From Acidobacteriota bacterium (GTDB lineage: Bacteria > Acidobacteriota > Vicinamibacteria > Vicinamibacterales > JACQTH01): a stretch of DNA of 35,043 nucleotides. Positions 7,555 through 15,061 of this stretch are shown here, one piece after another (within the stretch, counting starts at the first letter, position 1; every line of letters starts with the position of its first letter). Below the pieces are notes generated by a model. The model worked only from the letters and a program-made list of their open reading frames with translations. It searched no databases and was not told the origin of the DNA. Location: positions 1 to 35,043 of the forward strand of contig JACOUA010000101.1 in NCBI GenBank assembly GCA_016178075.1, read 5' to 3'. A program made the position numbers and the translations under genes.

Positions 7555-9504
7555 ATGCCTCAGGTGACCGTCACGCTCCCCGACGGAGCGAGCCTGCAGC
7601 TCGCGAGCGGCGCGCCCGTCGGCGACGTCGCGGCGACGATCTCCCCGAGGCTCGCCAGGGCCGCGCTCGCGGCGATTGTGGACGACCGCCTGGTCGACCT
7701 GTCGTATCCGCTGGAGCACGACGCGCGTGTGCGCATCGTCACGCCCGACTCGCCCGAGGCGCTGCATCTCTATCGCCACAGCACGGCGCATTTGCTCGCG
7801 GCGGCGGTGACGAACCTGTTTCCGGGCGCGCAGTGCGGCATCGGTCCCGCGACCGACGAAGGGTTCTTCTACGATTTCGTCGTCGAGCGCCCGTTCGTCC
7901 CCGAGGATCTGACGGCGATCGAGAACAAGATGCGAGAGCTGGCCGCGGCCGACCTGCCGTACGATCGGCAGATGTGGCCGCGGGAGGAGGCGAAGGCCTT
8001 TTTCGCGCGGCGCGGCGAACCCCTCAAGGTGCAGCTCATCGACGAGAAGACGGCGGGCCAGACGCACGTCTCCTGCTACACGATCAAGGACAAGGACACG
8101 TTCATCGACTTTTGTACCGGACCTCATGTCCCGTCCTCGGGCAAGCTGAAGGCGTTCAAGCTGCTCCAGACGTCGAACGCGTATTGGAAAGGCGACGCCC
8201 GCAACCAGCCGATGCAGCGCATCTACGGCACGGCGTTTCTCTCGGACGCCGAGCTCAAGGCACACCTGCAGCGGCTCGAGGAAGCCAAGAAGCGCGACCA
8301 TCGCCGCCTCGGGCGCGAGCTCGGGCTCTTCACGTTTCACCCCTGGGCGCCGGGCTCGGCTTTCTGGCTGGCGAAGGGGACGACGCTTTTCCACACGCTG
8401 GCGAACTACATGCGTGAGGTGCTCTTCCCGGCCGGCTACGTCGAAGTCAAGACGCCGATCATCTTCAACAAATCGCTGTGGGAGACGTCACGCCACTGGT
8501 TCCACTATCGGCCGAACATGTTCATCATCGAATCGGAAGGAGAGACGATGAGCATGAAGCCGATGAACTGCCCGGGGCACTTCCTGCTCTACGCGAGCGA
8601 GGTCCGAAGCTATCGCGACCTGCCGCTGCGGTTCCACGAGCAGACGCCGCTGCACCGCAACGAGGCGTCCGGCGTGCTGTCCGGCCTCACGCGCGTCCGC
8701 CAGTTCTCGCAGGACGATGCGCATTGTTTCGTCACGCAGGATCAGATCGGCGACGAGATCGAGCGGTTGATTCGCCTCGTGCAGCGCGTGTACGACGACT
8801 TCGGCCTGCCCTTCACGGCGAAGCTCTCGACGCGGCCCGAACAGTTCCTTGGCGAGGTCGCCACGTGGGATCACGCCGAGGCGCAGCTCAAGGCGGCGCT
8901 CGAGCGCGCCGGCATGCCGTACACGCTGAACGCGGGGGACGGCGCGTTCTACGGTCCGAAGATTGACTTCGACGTGACCGACGCGATCGGCCGGAAGTGG
9001 CAGTGCGCAACGATCCAGCTCGATTACGAACAGCCGCAGAATTTTGACCTGAAGTACATCGGCGCGGACAACGCCGAACATCGTCCGGTCGTCATCCATC
9101 GGGCGATTCTCGGCAGCATCGAGCGATTCATCGCGATCCTGATCGAGCACTACGCCGGCGCCTTTCCGCTCTGGATCGCGCCGCTGCAGGCCATTGTGCT
9201 GCCGATCGCCGACCGCCACGCCCAGTACGCGCAATCGGTGCTGGCGCGGCTCGTCGCGGCCGGGCTTCGCGCGGAGCTGGACGATCGCCAGGAAAAGATC
9301 GGCTACAAGATTCGGGAGGCCCAGCTCCAGAAGATCCCCTATATGCTGGTCGTGGGCGATCGGGAGGCCACCGAAGGCACGGTGTCGGTGCGGAGCCGGT
9401 CGGCGGGCGACCTCGGCTCCCGCGCGGTCGAACGGTTCATCACGGACGCCCGCGAGGAGATCGACGCCAAACGGGCGAGATCGGACGACAAAGCCGTAGC
9501 CTGA
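7555..9504 (+). CDS. thrS: threonine--tRNA ligase
   Basis: The 649-residue class II synthetase charges tRNA-Thr in the cytoplasm. Residues 1-60 form the TGS domain (VTVTLPDGASLQL). The editing domain carries HSTAHLLAAAV and the zinc-type CYTIKDKDTFIDFCTGPHVPSS stretch. The catalytic core shows MKPMNCPGHFLLYAS, LTRVRQFSQDDAHCF (motif 2), and VIHRAILGSIERFIAILIEH (motif 3). The C-terminal anticodon-binding domain (IREAQLQKIPYMLVVGD) closes it. Length is normal. No clear Shine-Dalgarno precedes the ATG at 7555. The stop lies inside the start of repeat copy 4, which separates thrS from infC, as in the conserved thrS-infC-rpmI-rplT-pheST order. Confidence 0.97.
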   Translation: MPQVTVTLPDGASLQLASGAPVGDVAATISPRLARAALAAIVDDRLVDLSYPLEHDARVRIVTPDSPEALHLYRHSTAHLLAAAVTNLFPGAQCGIGPATDEGFFYDFVVERPFVPEDLTAIENKMRELAAADLPYDRQMWPREEAKAFFARRGEPLKVQLIDEKTAGQTHVSCYTIKDKDTFIDFCTGPHVPSSGKLKAFKLLQTSNAYWKGDARNQPMQRIYGTAFLSDAELKAHLQRLEEAKKRDHRRLGRELGLFTFHPWAPGSAFWLAKGTTLFHTLANYMREVLFPAGYVEVKTPIIFNKSLWETSRHWFHYRPNMFIIESEGETMSMKPMNCPGHFLLYASEVRSYRDLPLRFHEQTPLHRNEASGVLSGLTRVRQFSQDDAHCFVTQDQIGDEIERLIRLVQRVYDDFGLPFTAKLSTRPEQFLGEVATWDHAEAQLKAALERAGMPYTLNAGDGAFYGPKIDFDVTDAIGRKWQCATIQLDYEQPQNFDLKYIGADNAEHRPVVIHRAILGSIERFIAILIEHYAGAFPLWIAPLQAIVLPIADRHAQYAQSVLARLVAAGLRAELDDRQEKIGYKIREAQLQKIPYMLVVGDREATEGTVSVRSRSAGDLGSRAVERFITDAREEIDAKRARSDDKAVA

Positions 9505-9574
9505 GCGGATCGCTGTGACGAGTGAGCGCGGCGAACGCGTGGCAGGCGGTGGGCGTGGGGGCCCACCGCAAACC
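9500..9574 (+). repeat. dispersed GC-rich intergenic element, copy 4
   Basis: It starts CCTGAGCGGATCGCTGTGAC, where TGA is also the thrS stop codon, and ends GGTGGGCGTGGGGGCCCACC AAAC-like, 17 bases before the infC start. Both ends match copies 1 and 3. Its left boundary thus coincides with the end of the thrS coding sequence. Confidence 0.75.
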
Positions 9575-9590
9575 AACTGAGGAGGCGCGT

Positions 9591-10202
9591 ATCGCATTCG
9601 AACGCGGACCACGGCGCGACGACAGGACACGGGTCAACGAGCGGATTCGCGTCCGCGAGATCCGGGTCATCGACGACACCGGCGAGCAGCTCGGCATCAT
9701 GTCGCCGCAACAAGCGCTCGTCATCGCGCGTCAGAAGGGCCTGGACCTGGTCGAGGTCGCCGCCGGGGCGGTGCCTCCGGTCTGCCGGATCATGGATTTC
9801 GGCAAATACCAGTACCAGGAGCAGAAGAAAGCCCGGGAAGCGCGGAAGCACCAGAAGGTCATCGAAATCAAGGAAATCAAATTTCGTCCCAAAGTGGACG
9901 AGCACGACTACCAGTTCAAGAAGAAGCACATCGAGCGCTTTCTCGCCGACGGTGACAAGGTGAAAGCGACGATTTTCTTCCGCGGCCGCGAGATGGCCCA
10001 CCCGGACATCGGACGACGGATACTCGAGCGGCTGATCGACGAGCTGGCCGACGTGGCCATCGCCGAGAATTCGCCGCGGCTGGAAGGCAACCAGATGCAC
10101 ACCATCCTGTCGCGCAAGACCGGCGCGCGGCCTGGCGGCCCCGTGGCGGCGGGCGGCGCCGGGCAAGCGAGCGGAAACATCAAGCTGAGAGCTCATCGTT
10201 GA
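9591..10202 (+). CDS. infC: translation initiation factor IF-3, ATC start
   Basis: IF-3 binds the 30S subunit and discriminates against wrong start codons. The product is about 203 residues: N-domain [24 protein letters not shown], linker rich in Lys and Glu ([20 protein letters not shown]), and C-domain [34 protein letters not shown], and NQMHTIL. No ATG, GTG or TTG gives a plausible N-terminus: the only upstream ATG frame would translate repeat copy 4. A GAGGAGG at 9579-9585 is followed five bases later by ATC at 9591 in frame, giving (M)[16 protein letters not shown]. Rare AUU/AUC/AUA starts are the known autoregulatory hallmark of infC. The last codons run into a 7-bp-period repeat (IKLRAHR), giving an unusual tail. 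Confidence 0.93.
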   Translation: MAFERGPRRDDRTRVNERIRVREIRVIDDTGEQLGIMSPQQALVIARQKGLDLVEVAAGAVPPVCRIMDFGKYQYQEQKKAREARKHQKVIEIKEIKFRPKVDEHDYQFKKKHIERFLADGDKVKATIFFRGREMAHPDIGRRILERLIDELADVAIAENSPRLEGNQMHTILSRKTGARPGGPVAAGGAGQASGNIKLRAHR

Positions 10203-10210
10203 GAGCTGTT
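10183..10210 (+). repeat. 7-bp-period repeat at the infC/rpmI junction
   Basis: Four degenerate 7-mers (AGCTGAG, AGCTCAT, CGTTGAG, AGCTGTT) run across the infC stop to just before rpmI. GAGAG at 10201-10205 lies six bases before the rpmI ATG and may act as its ribosome-binding site. Confidence 0.55.
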
Positions 10211-10211
10211 T

Positions 10212-10409
10212 ATGCCCAAACTCAAGACCCATCGAGGCGCCGCGAAGCGCTTCAAGAAGACCGCGACCGGCAAGTTCCTGCGCGCCCGGGCTTTCAAACG
10301 TCACCTGCTCACGAGCAAAACGACCAAACAGAAGCGGCACCTGAGTCCCGGGACTCCTGTTTCGCCGAGCGACGCGTCCAAGCTGGCGAGGATGCTGCCG
10401 TATAAGTAA
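10212..10409 (+). CDS. rpmI: 50S ribosomal protein L35
   Basis: A 65-residue basic protein of the large subunit. [25 protein letters not shown] and the following [16 protein letters not shown] stretch are the full L35 pattern (the first part is split here as [16 protein letters not shown] and KFLRARAFK). It sits in the universal infC-rpmI-rplT order. The ATG at 10212 lacks a canonical Shine-Dalgarno; the nearest purine run is GAGAG supplied by the repeat upstream. In other bacteria rpmI-rplT translation is repressed by L20; no such structure was identified here. Confidence 0.97.
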   Translation: MPKLKTHRGAAKRFKKTATGKFLRARAFKRHLLTSKTTKQKRHLSPGTPVSPSDASKLARMLPYK

Positions 10410-10413
10410 CCTG

Positions 10414-10519
10414 TAGTTTTCAGTTCTCAGTTATCAGTTTTCAGTAAGAACCAAGACGTGAGCGCTGGCAATTGGGAACTGATTCCGAACTGAAAACTGA
10501 TAACTGAAAACTGATAACT
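10414..10519. repeat. inverted 7-bp-period repeat between rpmI and rplT
   Basis: The left half is built of 7-mers of the type GTTTTCA, GTTCTCA, GTTATCA, GTTTTCA, and the right half of their complements. The arms 10422-10445 and 10489-10512 pair over 24 bases with one mismatch, enclosing a 43-base unique loop. It ends three bases before the rplT ATG and would form a long stem in the mRNA. Confidence 0.85.
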
Positions 10520-10522
10520 TTT

Positions 10523-10870
10523 ATGCCCCGAGTCAAACGAGGAACCGTTCGGCGGGCCAAGCGCAAGAAGCTGCTGGCCCGCGCGAAGGGGTTCTATCAG
10601 AACAAGAGCAAGCTGTATCGAGCCGCCAAAGAATCCGTCGACACCGCGCTCAAGTACGCGTACGTCGGCCGCCGGCGCAAGAAGCGCGATTTCCGCCGCG
10701 TCTGGATCATCCGGATCAACGCGGCCGCGCGCGAGCGTGGCGTGACCTATCGCCAGTTCATCGCCGGGCTCAAGGCGGCCGGCATCGCGATCGACCGCAA
10801 GCAGCTGGCGGATCTGGCCGTGTCTCACCCGGCGGCGTTTACAAAGCTGGTCGAGCACGCCAAGACATAA
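10523..10870 (+). CDS. rplT: 50S ribosomal protein L20
   Basis: A 115-residue protein needed for early 50S assembly. It begins [21 protein letters not shown] and continues with the family blocks [32 protein letters not shown] and [15 protein letters not shown], ending near KLVEHAK. Full length for the family. The ATG at 10523 directly follows the right arm of an inverted 7-bp-period repeat, with no purine-rich ribosome-binding site (ATAACTTTT precedes it), so translation initiation may depend on coupling or on the structure. Confidence 0.97.
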   Translation: MPRVKRGTVRRAKRKKLLARAKGFYQNKSKLYRAAKESVDTALKYAYVGRRRKKRDFRRVWIIRINAAARERGVTYRQFIAGLKAAGIAIDRKQLADLAVSHPAAFTKLVEHAKT

Positions 10871-10873
10871 CCT

Positions 10874-10965
10874 TTGGGCCCTGGGTTTTCGGCTCTGGGC
10901 TTTCGGCTCCTCGGCGGCCAGTGCAAACGCCCACGGCCTAAAGCCCAAAGTCTAGAGCCTGTACG
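10874..10965. repeat. inverted 7-bp-period repeat between rplT and pheS
   Basis: The left half contains degenerate 7-mers (GGTTTTC, GGCTCTG, GGCTTTC, GGCTCCT, about 10884-10911). The right half (about 10930-10960) carries their complement (CGGCCTA, AAGCCCA, AAGTCTA, GAGCC). The element fills the gap up to the pheS start. Confidence 0.7.
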
Positions 10966-10968
10966 CTG

Positions 10969-12051
10969 ATGCCCCACTCTGTCGATCCTCTTCGATCCGC
11001 GTTCGCAGATGAGCTGCAGCGCGTTTCTTCCGAGCGTGAGCTTCGCGCGCTGCGCGATCGTTATCTCGGGCGGAAGGGCGGGGTCGTCGCCACGCTGATG
11101 AAACAAATCGCGGCCGCCCCGTCGGGCGACCGTCGTCTCCTCGGTCAGCTTGCCAACGAATTCAAGACGGACGTCGAGCGGGCGCTCGCGGAGCGCCAGC
11201 AGGCGCTGCAAGATCGTCTCGAGCCCGTGGAGGCGGTCGACATCACGCTGCCAGGCCGGCCGATCGCGCAGGGTCGCCGTCATCCGCTCGTCATCCTGCG
11301 CGATCGTCTGGAAGACATCTTCGCGGAGTTGGGCTATGCCGTCGTAGAAGGTCCTGAAATCGAGGACGAGTATCACAACTTCGAAGCGCTCAACATTGCA
11401 CCGGACCATCCGGCGCGGGACATGCAGGATACGTTGTATCTCAACGCGCCCATCGATAGCCGGCGCGGCACGGCTCCGCCCTCCGAGCGGACGCGGCCGC
11501 AGGTCGACCGGGCGGCCACGCTGCTGCGAACCCACACCTCCGGCATGCAGATTCGGTACATGGAAGCGCACGAGCCGCCGATCCGGATCATCGCCCCTGG
11601 GCGTGTGTATCGTCGCGACAATCTCGATCTGACCCACACGCCGATGTTTCATCAGGTGGAAGGGCTCGTCGTGGACGAATCGATTACGATGGCCGACCTG
11701 AAAGGCACACTGACCCACCTGCTCAGAGAGCTGTTCGGACCGGACGCCCGCGCGCTCTTCCGGCCGACGTTCTTCCCGTACACGGAACCGAGCGCGGACG
11801 TCTTCGTGAGCTGCCACGCGTGCCACGGCAGCGGCTGTCCGGTCTGCAAGCGCACCGGCTGGCTCGAGATTCTCGGCTGCGGGATGGTCCATCCCGCGGT
11901 CTTCGAGGCCGTGGGCTACGACCCCGAACGCTTCGGCGGCTTCGCGTTCGGTATCGGCATCGAGCGGCTCGCGATGTTGAAGTACGGCGTGGACGACATC
12001 CGGATGTTCTACGAGAACGACCTGCGCTTCCTGGAGCAGTTTCCTCATTGA
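10969..12051 (+). CDS. pheS: phenylalanine--tRNA ligase alpha subunit
   Basis: A 360-residue catalytic subunit of the alpha2-beta2 enzyme. The N-terminal coiled coil includes the family segment RYLGRKGG (here DRYLGRKGGVVATLMK). Catalytic motifs are present: HPLVILRDRLEDIFAELGY, GPEIEDEYHNFEALNI, LLRTHTSGMQIRYM, GRVYRRDNLDLTHTPMFHQ, and motif 3 FGGFAFGIGIERLAMLKYG. A cysteine cluster CHACHGSGCPVCKRTGW precedes motif 3, as in many bacterial PheS. The ATG at 10969 follows a 7-bp-period repeat and lacks a clear Shine-Dalgarno. Its TGA overlaps the proposed TTG start of pheT. Confidence 0.97.
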   Translation: MPHSVDPLRSAFADELQRVSSERELRALRDRYLGRKGGVVATLMKQIAAAPSGDRRLLGQLANEFKTDVERALAERQQALQDRLEPVEAVDITLPGRPIAQGRRHPLVILRDRLEDIFAELGYAVVEGPEIEDEYHNFEALNIAPDHPARDMQDTLYLNAPIDSRRGTAPPSERTRPQVDRAATLLRTHTSGMQIRYMEAHEPPIRIIAPGRVYRRDNLDLTHTPMFHQVEGLVVDESITMADLKGTLTHLLRELFGPDARALFRPTFFPYTEPSADVFVSCHACHGSGCPVCKRTGWLEILGCGMVHPAVFEAVGYDPERFGGFAFGIGIERLAMLKYGVDDIRMFYENDLRFLEQFPH

Positions 12052-14171
12052 GAGTGCTGGTGTCGTGGCTGCGTGACTTCGTCGACGTCCGCGAGCCGGC
12101 CGCCGAGCTCGCTCAGCTGCTGTCGATGCGCGGCTTCGAGCCGGGCGCGATCGAAGGTGCGCCTCCTGGACCACTCGCGCCCGAGGGCCGGCACGGGGCC
12201 CGGCCCCGGCACGACACCGCAGCCTCGGACCCTTCGGACGACGGCGTCATCGATTTCGAGATCACCGCCAACCGGCCCGACTGCATGAACGTCCTCGGCA
12301 TCGCGCGCGAAGTGTCGACGGCGTACGGCCGGCCGCTGGCACACCCGCCCGCTGCCGCGCGCCAGACGGAGTCCTCGACGGCGGCGCCGCTCGCGGTCAC
12401 GATCGAGGACCCTGACCTGTGTCCGCGTTACGCCGCGGCGGTGGCGGAGGTCACGGTCGGCCAATCGCCGGCCTGGCTCGCCAACCGGCTGCTCGCGGCC
12501 GGCGTCCGGCCCATCAACACAATCGTCGACGTGACCAATTACGTGATGATCGAGCTCGGCCAGCCGATGCACGCCTTCGATCTCGACAAGCTCGAGGGAC
12601 GGGAGCTCCGGATCCGGCGCGCCCGTGGCGGCGAGCGGCTCCGCACGCTCGACGGCGAGGACCGCGCGCTGACGGCCGACATGCTGGTCATCGCCGACGC
12701 GACGCGGCCGCAGGCGATCGGCGGGGTTATGGGCGGGCGCGAGTCCGAAGTCGGTCACGCCACACGGCGCATCGCGTTCGAGAGCGCGTATTTCACGCCC
12801 AGCTCGGTTCGGCGGACGAGCAAGCGTCTTGGCCTCAAGACGGAAGCCTCTGCCCGCTTCGAGCGCGGCGCCGACATCGGCGCGCCCGTGTGGGCCCTCG
12901 AACGCGCCTGCGCCTTGATGGAAGCGATCGGCGCGGGCCGGGTGGTGGGAGAGGTCATCGATCGGTACCCGGCACCGCGCCCGCCCACACGGGTCCGCTT
13001 CCGCGAGCGTGTGATCGAGCGCCACCTCGGCCAGCGCGTCGATCGGACGGAGGCCGCTCGCATCCTGCGCCAGCTCGGCTTCACGCTCGAGGACGCCGCG
13101 GACGGCTGGGAGGTCGTGGTCCCGAGCTTCCGCGTGGACGTGACGCGTGAAATCGATCTCGTGGAGGAAGTCGCGCGGCACGCCGGGTACGACCGGCTCC
13201 CGGCCACGTTTCCGGTGCTTCGCGCCGTTCCGCGCCCGAGCGATCCCCGCATCGACGCCGACCGCCTGGTTCGGCGCATCCTGACGGGCGCCGGGTTCGC
13301 CGAGGCGGTCACCTTTGCCTTCATTGAGAGCCAGGCTGCGAGCGCATTCGCGCCGGCCGGCGAGATCGTCGCCATCGCGCACCCGCTGTCGGAGAAGTTC
13401 GCCGTGCTGAGGCCGTCGCTCCTGCCCGGCCTCATCGAATCGGTAGGCTACAACCGTCGCCGCGAGCAGCGCACGGTCAGGTTGTTTGAAATCGGCCGGC
13501 GGTTCAGGGCGTCCGCCGGCGAGACCCGGACGGTGGGGCTGGCGTGGAGCGGAGCGGGGTCGGCCGAGCACTGGAGCGCGAAGCCGCGAGACGTCGACTT
13601 CTTCGACCTCAAGGGTGTAGTGGATCGTCTTTGCGGCAGCTTCAGGCTGAAGCCGTCCTTCGTCCGTTTCCCGCAGGACGCTGAAGGCGCGCGCTATCTT
13701 GTCGCCGGCCGCAGCGCGCGCATCGAGGCCCCCGACGGCGTCGTGCTCGGGGTGGTGGGCCAGCTCGCGCCCCCCGTCGCGGAGACGCGCGACCTTCCCC
13801 GCGGCGACGACGTGTTTGTGGCCGAACTGGACCTCGATGCGCTCGCCGCCGCCACGCCGCGCGCCGATGTGCGCGTCGAGCCCCTGCCGCGTTTCCCGTC
13901 GATCGCACGCGACATCTCGGTGCTGGTCGACGAACGCTTGCCAGCCGGGCGGGTTCGTGCGACGATCCTCGCGGTCGCGCCCGCGACGCTGGAGCGGGTG
14001 CAGGAATTCGATCGCTATCGCGGCCGGGGCATCCCCGACGACAAGACGAGTCTGTCGCTGCGATTGACGTTCCGCGCCACCGACCGGACCCTGACCGACG
14101 CGGAGATCGAGCAGGCGATGGCCGTTATTGTCTTCGCCCTCGAGCGCGAGCACCGGGCGGTCAGACGGTGA
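12048..14171 (+). CDS. pheT: phenylalanine--tRNA ligase beta subunit, short form lacking the EMAP-like domain
   Basis: The product is about 707 residues against roughly 790-800 in most bacteria. It opens with MRVLVSWLRDFVDV, normal for PheT, but jumps from RGFEPGAIEG through a short Pro/Gly/Arg-rich linker (residues about 37-62) to VIDFEITANRPDCMNVLGIARE. The OB-fold tRNA-binding domain normally between these blocks (HPNADRL type) is absent. B3/B4 editing (NTIVDVTNYVMIELGQPMHAFD), B5, the catalytic-like core and the C-terminal ferredoxin-like anticodon domain (FPSIARDISVLVDE) are present. I prefer the TTG at 12048 overlapping the pheS stop (TTGA); a GTG at 12054 is the alternative. Identity is certain, the start less so. 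Confidence 0.94.
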   Translation: MRVLVSWLRDFVDVREPAAELAQLLSMRGFEPGAIEGAPPGPLAPEGRHGARPRHDTAASDPSDDGVIDFEITANRPDCMNVLGIAREVSTAYGRPLAHPPAAARQTESSTAAPLAVTIEDPDLCPRYAAAVAEVTVGQSPAWLANRLLAAGVRPINTIVDVTNYVMIELGQPMHAFDLDKLEGRELRIRRARGGERLRTLDGEDRALTADMLVIADATRPQAIGGVMGGRESEVGHATRRIAFESAYFTPSSVRRTSKRLGLKTEASARFERGADIGAPVWALERACALMEAIGAGRVVGEVIDRYPAPRPPTRVRFRERVIERHLGQRVDRTEAARILRQLGFTLEDAADGWEVVVPSFRVDVTREIDLVEEVARHAGYDRLPATFPVLRAVPRPSDPRIDADRLVRRILTGAGFAEAVTFAFIESQAASAFAPAGEIVAIAHPLSEKFAVLRPSLLPGLIESVGYNRRREQRTVRLFEIGRRFRASAGETRTVGLAWSGAGSAEHWSAKPRDVDFFDLKGVVDRLCGSFRLKPSFVRFPQDAEGARYLVAGRSARIEAPDGVVLGVVGQLAPPVAETRDLPRGDDVFVAELDLDALAAATPRADVRVEPLPRFPSIARDISVLVDERLPAGRVRATILAVAPATLERVQEFDRYRGRGIPDDKTSLSLRLTFRATDRTLTDAEIEQAMAVIVFALEREHRAVRR

Positions 14172-14174
14172 AGA

Positions 14175-14268
14175 AGCTGTCAGCGATCAGCTAGCAGCAG
14201 CCTCAGGATCAGGCCGCGCGGGGGCGCGGCTTCGAGCCGCAAGGCTGAAAGCTGAAACCTGAGAGCGA
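14175..14268. repeat. 7-bp-period repeats between pheT and the zapB-like gene
   Basis: The left block GCTGTCAGCGATCAGCTAGC (14175-14194) and the right block GGCTGAAAGCTGAAACCTGA (from 14243) each have a 7-base period. They flank a GC-rich hairpin (GCGCGGGGGCGCGGC region). GAGAG lies six bases before the next ATG. Confidence 0.6.
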
Positions 14269-14271
14269 CGT

Positions 14272-14559
14272 ATGCCGAAAACCACGACTGCGACCCCCAA
14301 AACGCTTGACCTCCACCCGATCGATCGCCTCGAGGATCGCGTGAAGCGGCTCGTGACGGTCGTGGAGCACCTGCGGCGCGAGCACGCGCGCCTCGGCTCG
14401 GAGAACGACCGGCTCGCCCGCGAGGTTGAAACGCTGCGATCGCGGCTCGCCGACGCCGAAGGGGCCAGCGCCGAGATGTCGTTCCTGCGCGAGGAGCGCG
14501 ACCTGATTCGCACGCGCGTCGCCGAGATGCTGGAACAGATCGAGGCCCTCGAGCTCTAG
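14272..14559 (+). CDS. ZapB-like coiled-coil cell-division protein
   Basis: A 95-residue, almost entirely coiled-coil protein (RLEDRVKRLVTVVEHLRREH, then ENDRLAREVETLRSRLADAE and FLREERDLIRTRVAEMLEQI). Composition and length resemble ZapB and similar small division coiled coils, and it lies 69 bases before zapA, a common arrangement. ZapB links the Z-ring, through ZapA, to other division and nucleoid factors. Sequence alone cannot separate ZapB from other short coiled coils, so the call rests on length and position. The ATG at 14272 follows repeat sequence with GAGAG as the only purine-rich stretch. Confidence 0.7.
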   Translation: MPKTTTATPKTLDLHPIDRLEDRVKRLVTVVEHLRREHARLGSENDRLAREVETLRSRLADAEGASAEMSFLREERDLIRTRVAEMLEQIEALEL

Positions 14560-14568
14560 CTCGTTCAC

Positions 14569-14622
14569 GGTACCGGGTGCCGGGTACACCGGCTGAGAGC
14601 TGAAAGCCGAGAGCTGAGAGCT
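14569..14622 (+). repeat. 7-bp-period repeats between the zapB-like gene and zapA
   Basis: Two blocks: TACCGGGTGCCGGGTAC (14570-14586) and the GGCTGAGAGCTGAAAGCCGA block (14591-14622) with 7-mers GCTGAGA, GCTGAAA, GCCGAGA, GCTGAGA. The last GAGAG sits seven bases before the zapA ATG. Confidence 0.7.
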
Positions 14623-14627
14623 TCTGT

Positions 14628-14933
14628 ATGCCCGACAAGGTGATGCGTGTCGAGATCATGGGGCAGCGCTACCCCATTCGAAGCGAGCTCGACGAACCCT
14701 ACCTGACAGCGCTCGCGAGCTACGTCGATCAGAAGCTGCGCGCCGCCGCCGACGCCACGCCCGCCGGCGACTGGGTCCGGCTCGCGGTCGTTGCCGCCCT
14801 CAACATCGCGGACGAGTTCTTCCGGTGCCGCAACGGCGAGGACTGGACGATCGCGAACGAGCACCTCGCCGAGCGCGCGGCCCGCCTAGAGCGCCTGCTG
14901 GACGGCGCGTTGCAAAACCCGCCTCAACCCTAG
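14628..14933 (+). CDS. zapA: cell division protein ZapA
   Basis: ZapA binds FtsZ and bundles protofilaments at the division site. The 101-residue protein has the family N-terminus VMRVEIMGQRYPIRSELDEPYLTALASYVDQKL (shortened to VEIMGQRYPIRSELDEPYL), where V-I-G-Y-I-R and YLxxLAxYVDxK are diagnostic. A helical region WVRLAVVAALNIADEFF and a C-terminal coiled coil ANEHLAERAARLERLL follow. The ATG at 14628 is preceded by repeat-derived GAGAG. A probable 6S RNA gene follows, an order (zapA-ssrS) well known in proteobacteria. Confidence 0.93.
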   Translation: MPDKVMRVEIMGQRYPIRSELDEPYLTALASYVDQKLRAAADATPAGDWVRLAVVAALNIADEFFRCRNGEDWTIANEHLAERAARLERLLDGALQNPPQP

Positions 14934-14950
14934 CGCGGCCGCGAGTCGTC

Positions 14951-14998
14951 GGCGCGCCATGCCCGCCATGGGCGCGCCATGCGCGGTGTTGGCGCGCC
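14951..14998. promoter_or_regulatory. three GGCGCGCC palindromes at exact 20-bp spacing upstream of the 6S promoter
   Basis: Identical 8-bp palindromes occupy 14951-14958, 14971-14978 and 14991-14998. The last one abuts the -35 box TTGACC at 14999. Equal 20-bp phasing (about two helical turns) next to a promoter suggests an operator array, but a GC-rich tandem repeat with no function is possible. Confidence 0.5.
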
Positions 14999-15028
14999 TT
15001 GACCCTGCCGGAGCCCGAACGTTAAGAT
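14999..15028 (+). promoter_or_regulatory. promoter of the probable 6S RNA
   Basis: TTGACC at 14999-15004, an 18-base spacer, and TAAGAT at 15023-15028. The predicted start is near 15035, about 30 bases before the closing stem of the RNA. Confidence 0.65.
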
Positions 15029-15037
15029 TACACGACC

Positions 15038-15056
15038 GAGCTGAGCTGAGAGCTTT
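15038..15056 (+). repeat. short 7-bp-period repeat in the 6S leader
   Basis: GAGCTGAGCTGAGAGCTTTT-like sequence of the same word family as in the zapB/zapA gaps, between the promoter and the predicted 5' end of the mature RNA. Confidence 0.45.
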
Positions 15057-15061
15057 TGTGA

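Noticed and set aside
9522-9590. infC start at an ATG or other codon inside repeat copy 4
   Set aside because: The extra residues (for example [13 protein letters not shown]) are simply translated repeat, and a strong Shine-Dalgarno points to ATC at 9591.
10414-10519. CRISPR-like array in the rpmI-rplT gap
   Set aside because: Units are 7-mers in inverted halves, with no constant-length spacers and no cas genes in the window.
12045-14153. 702-codon open frame antisense to pheT
   Set aside because: The same composition artefact; the sense strand encodes a recognised PheT with all core motifs.
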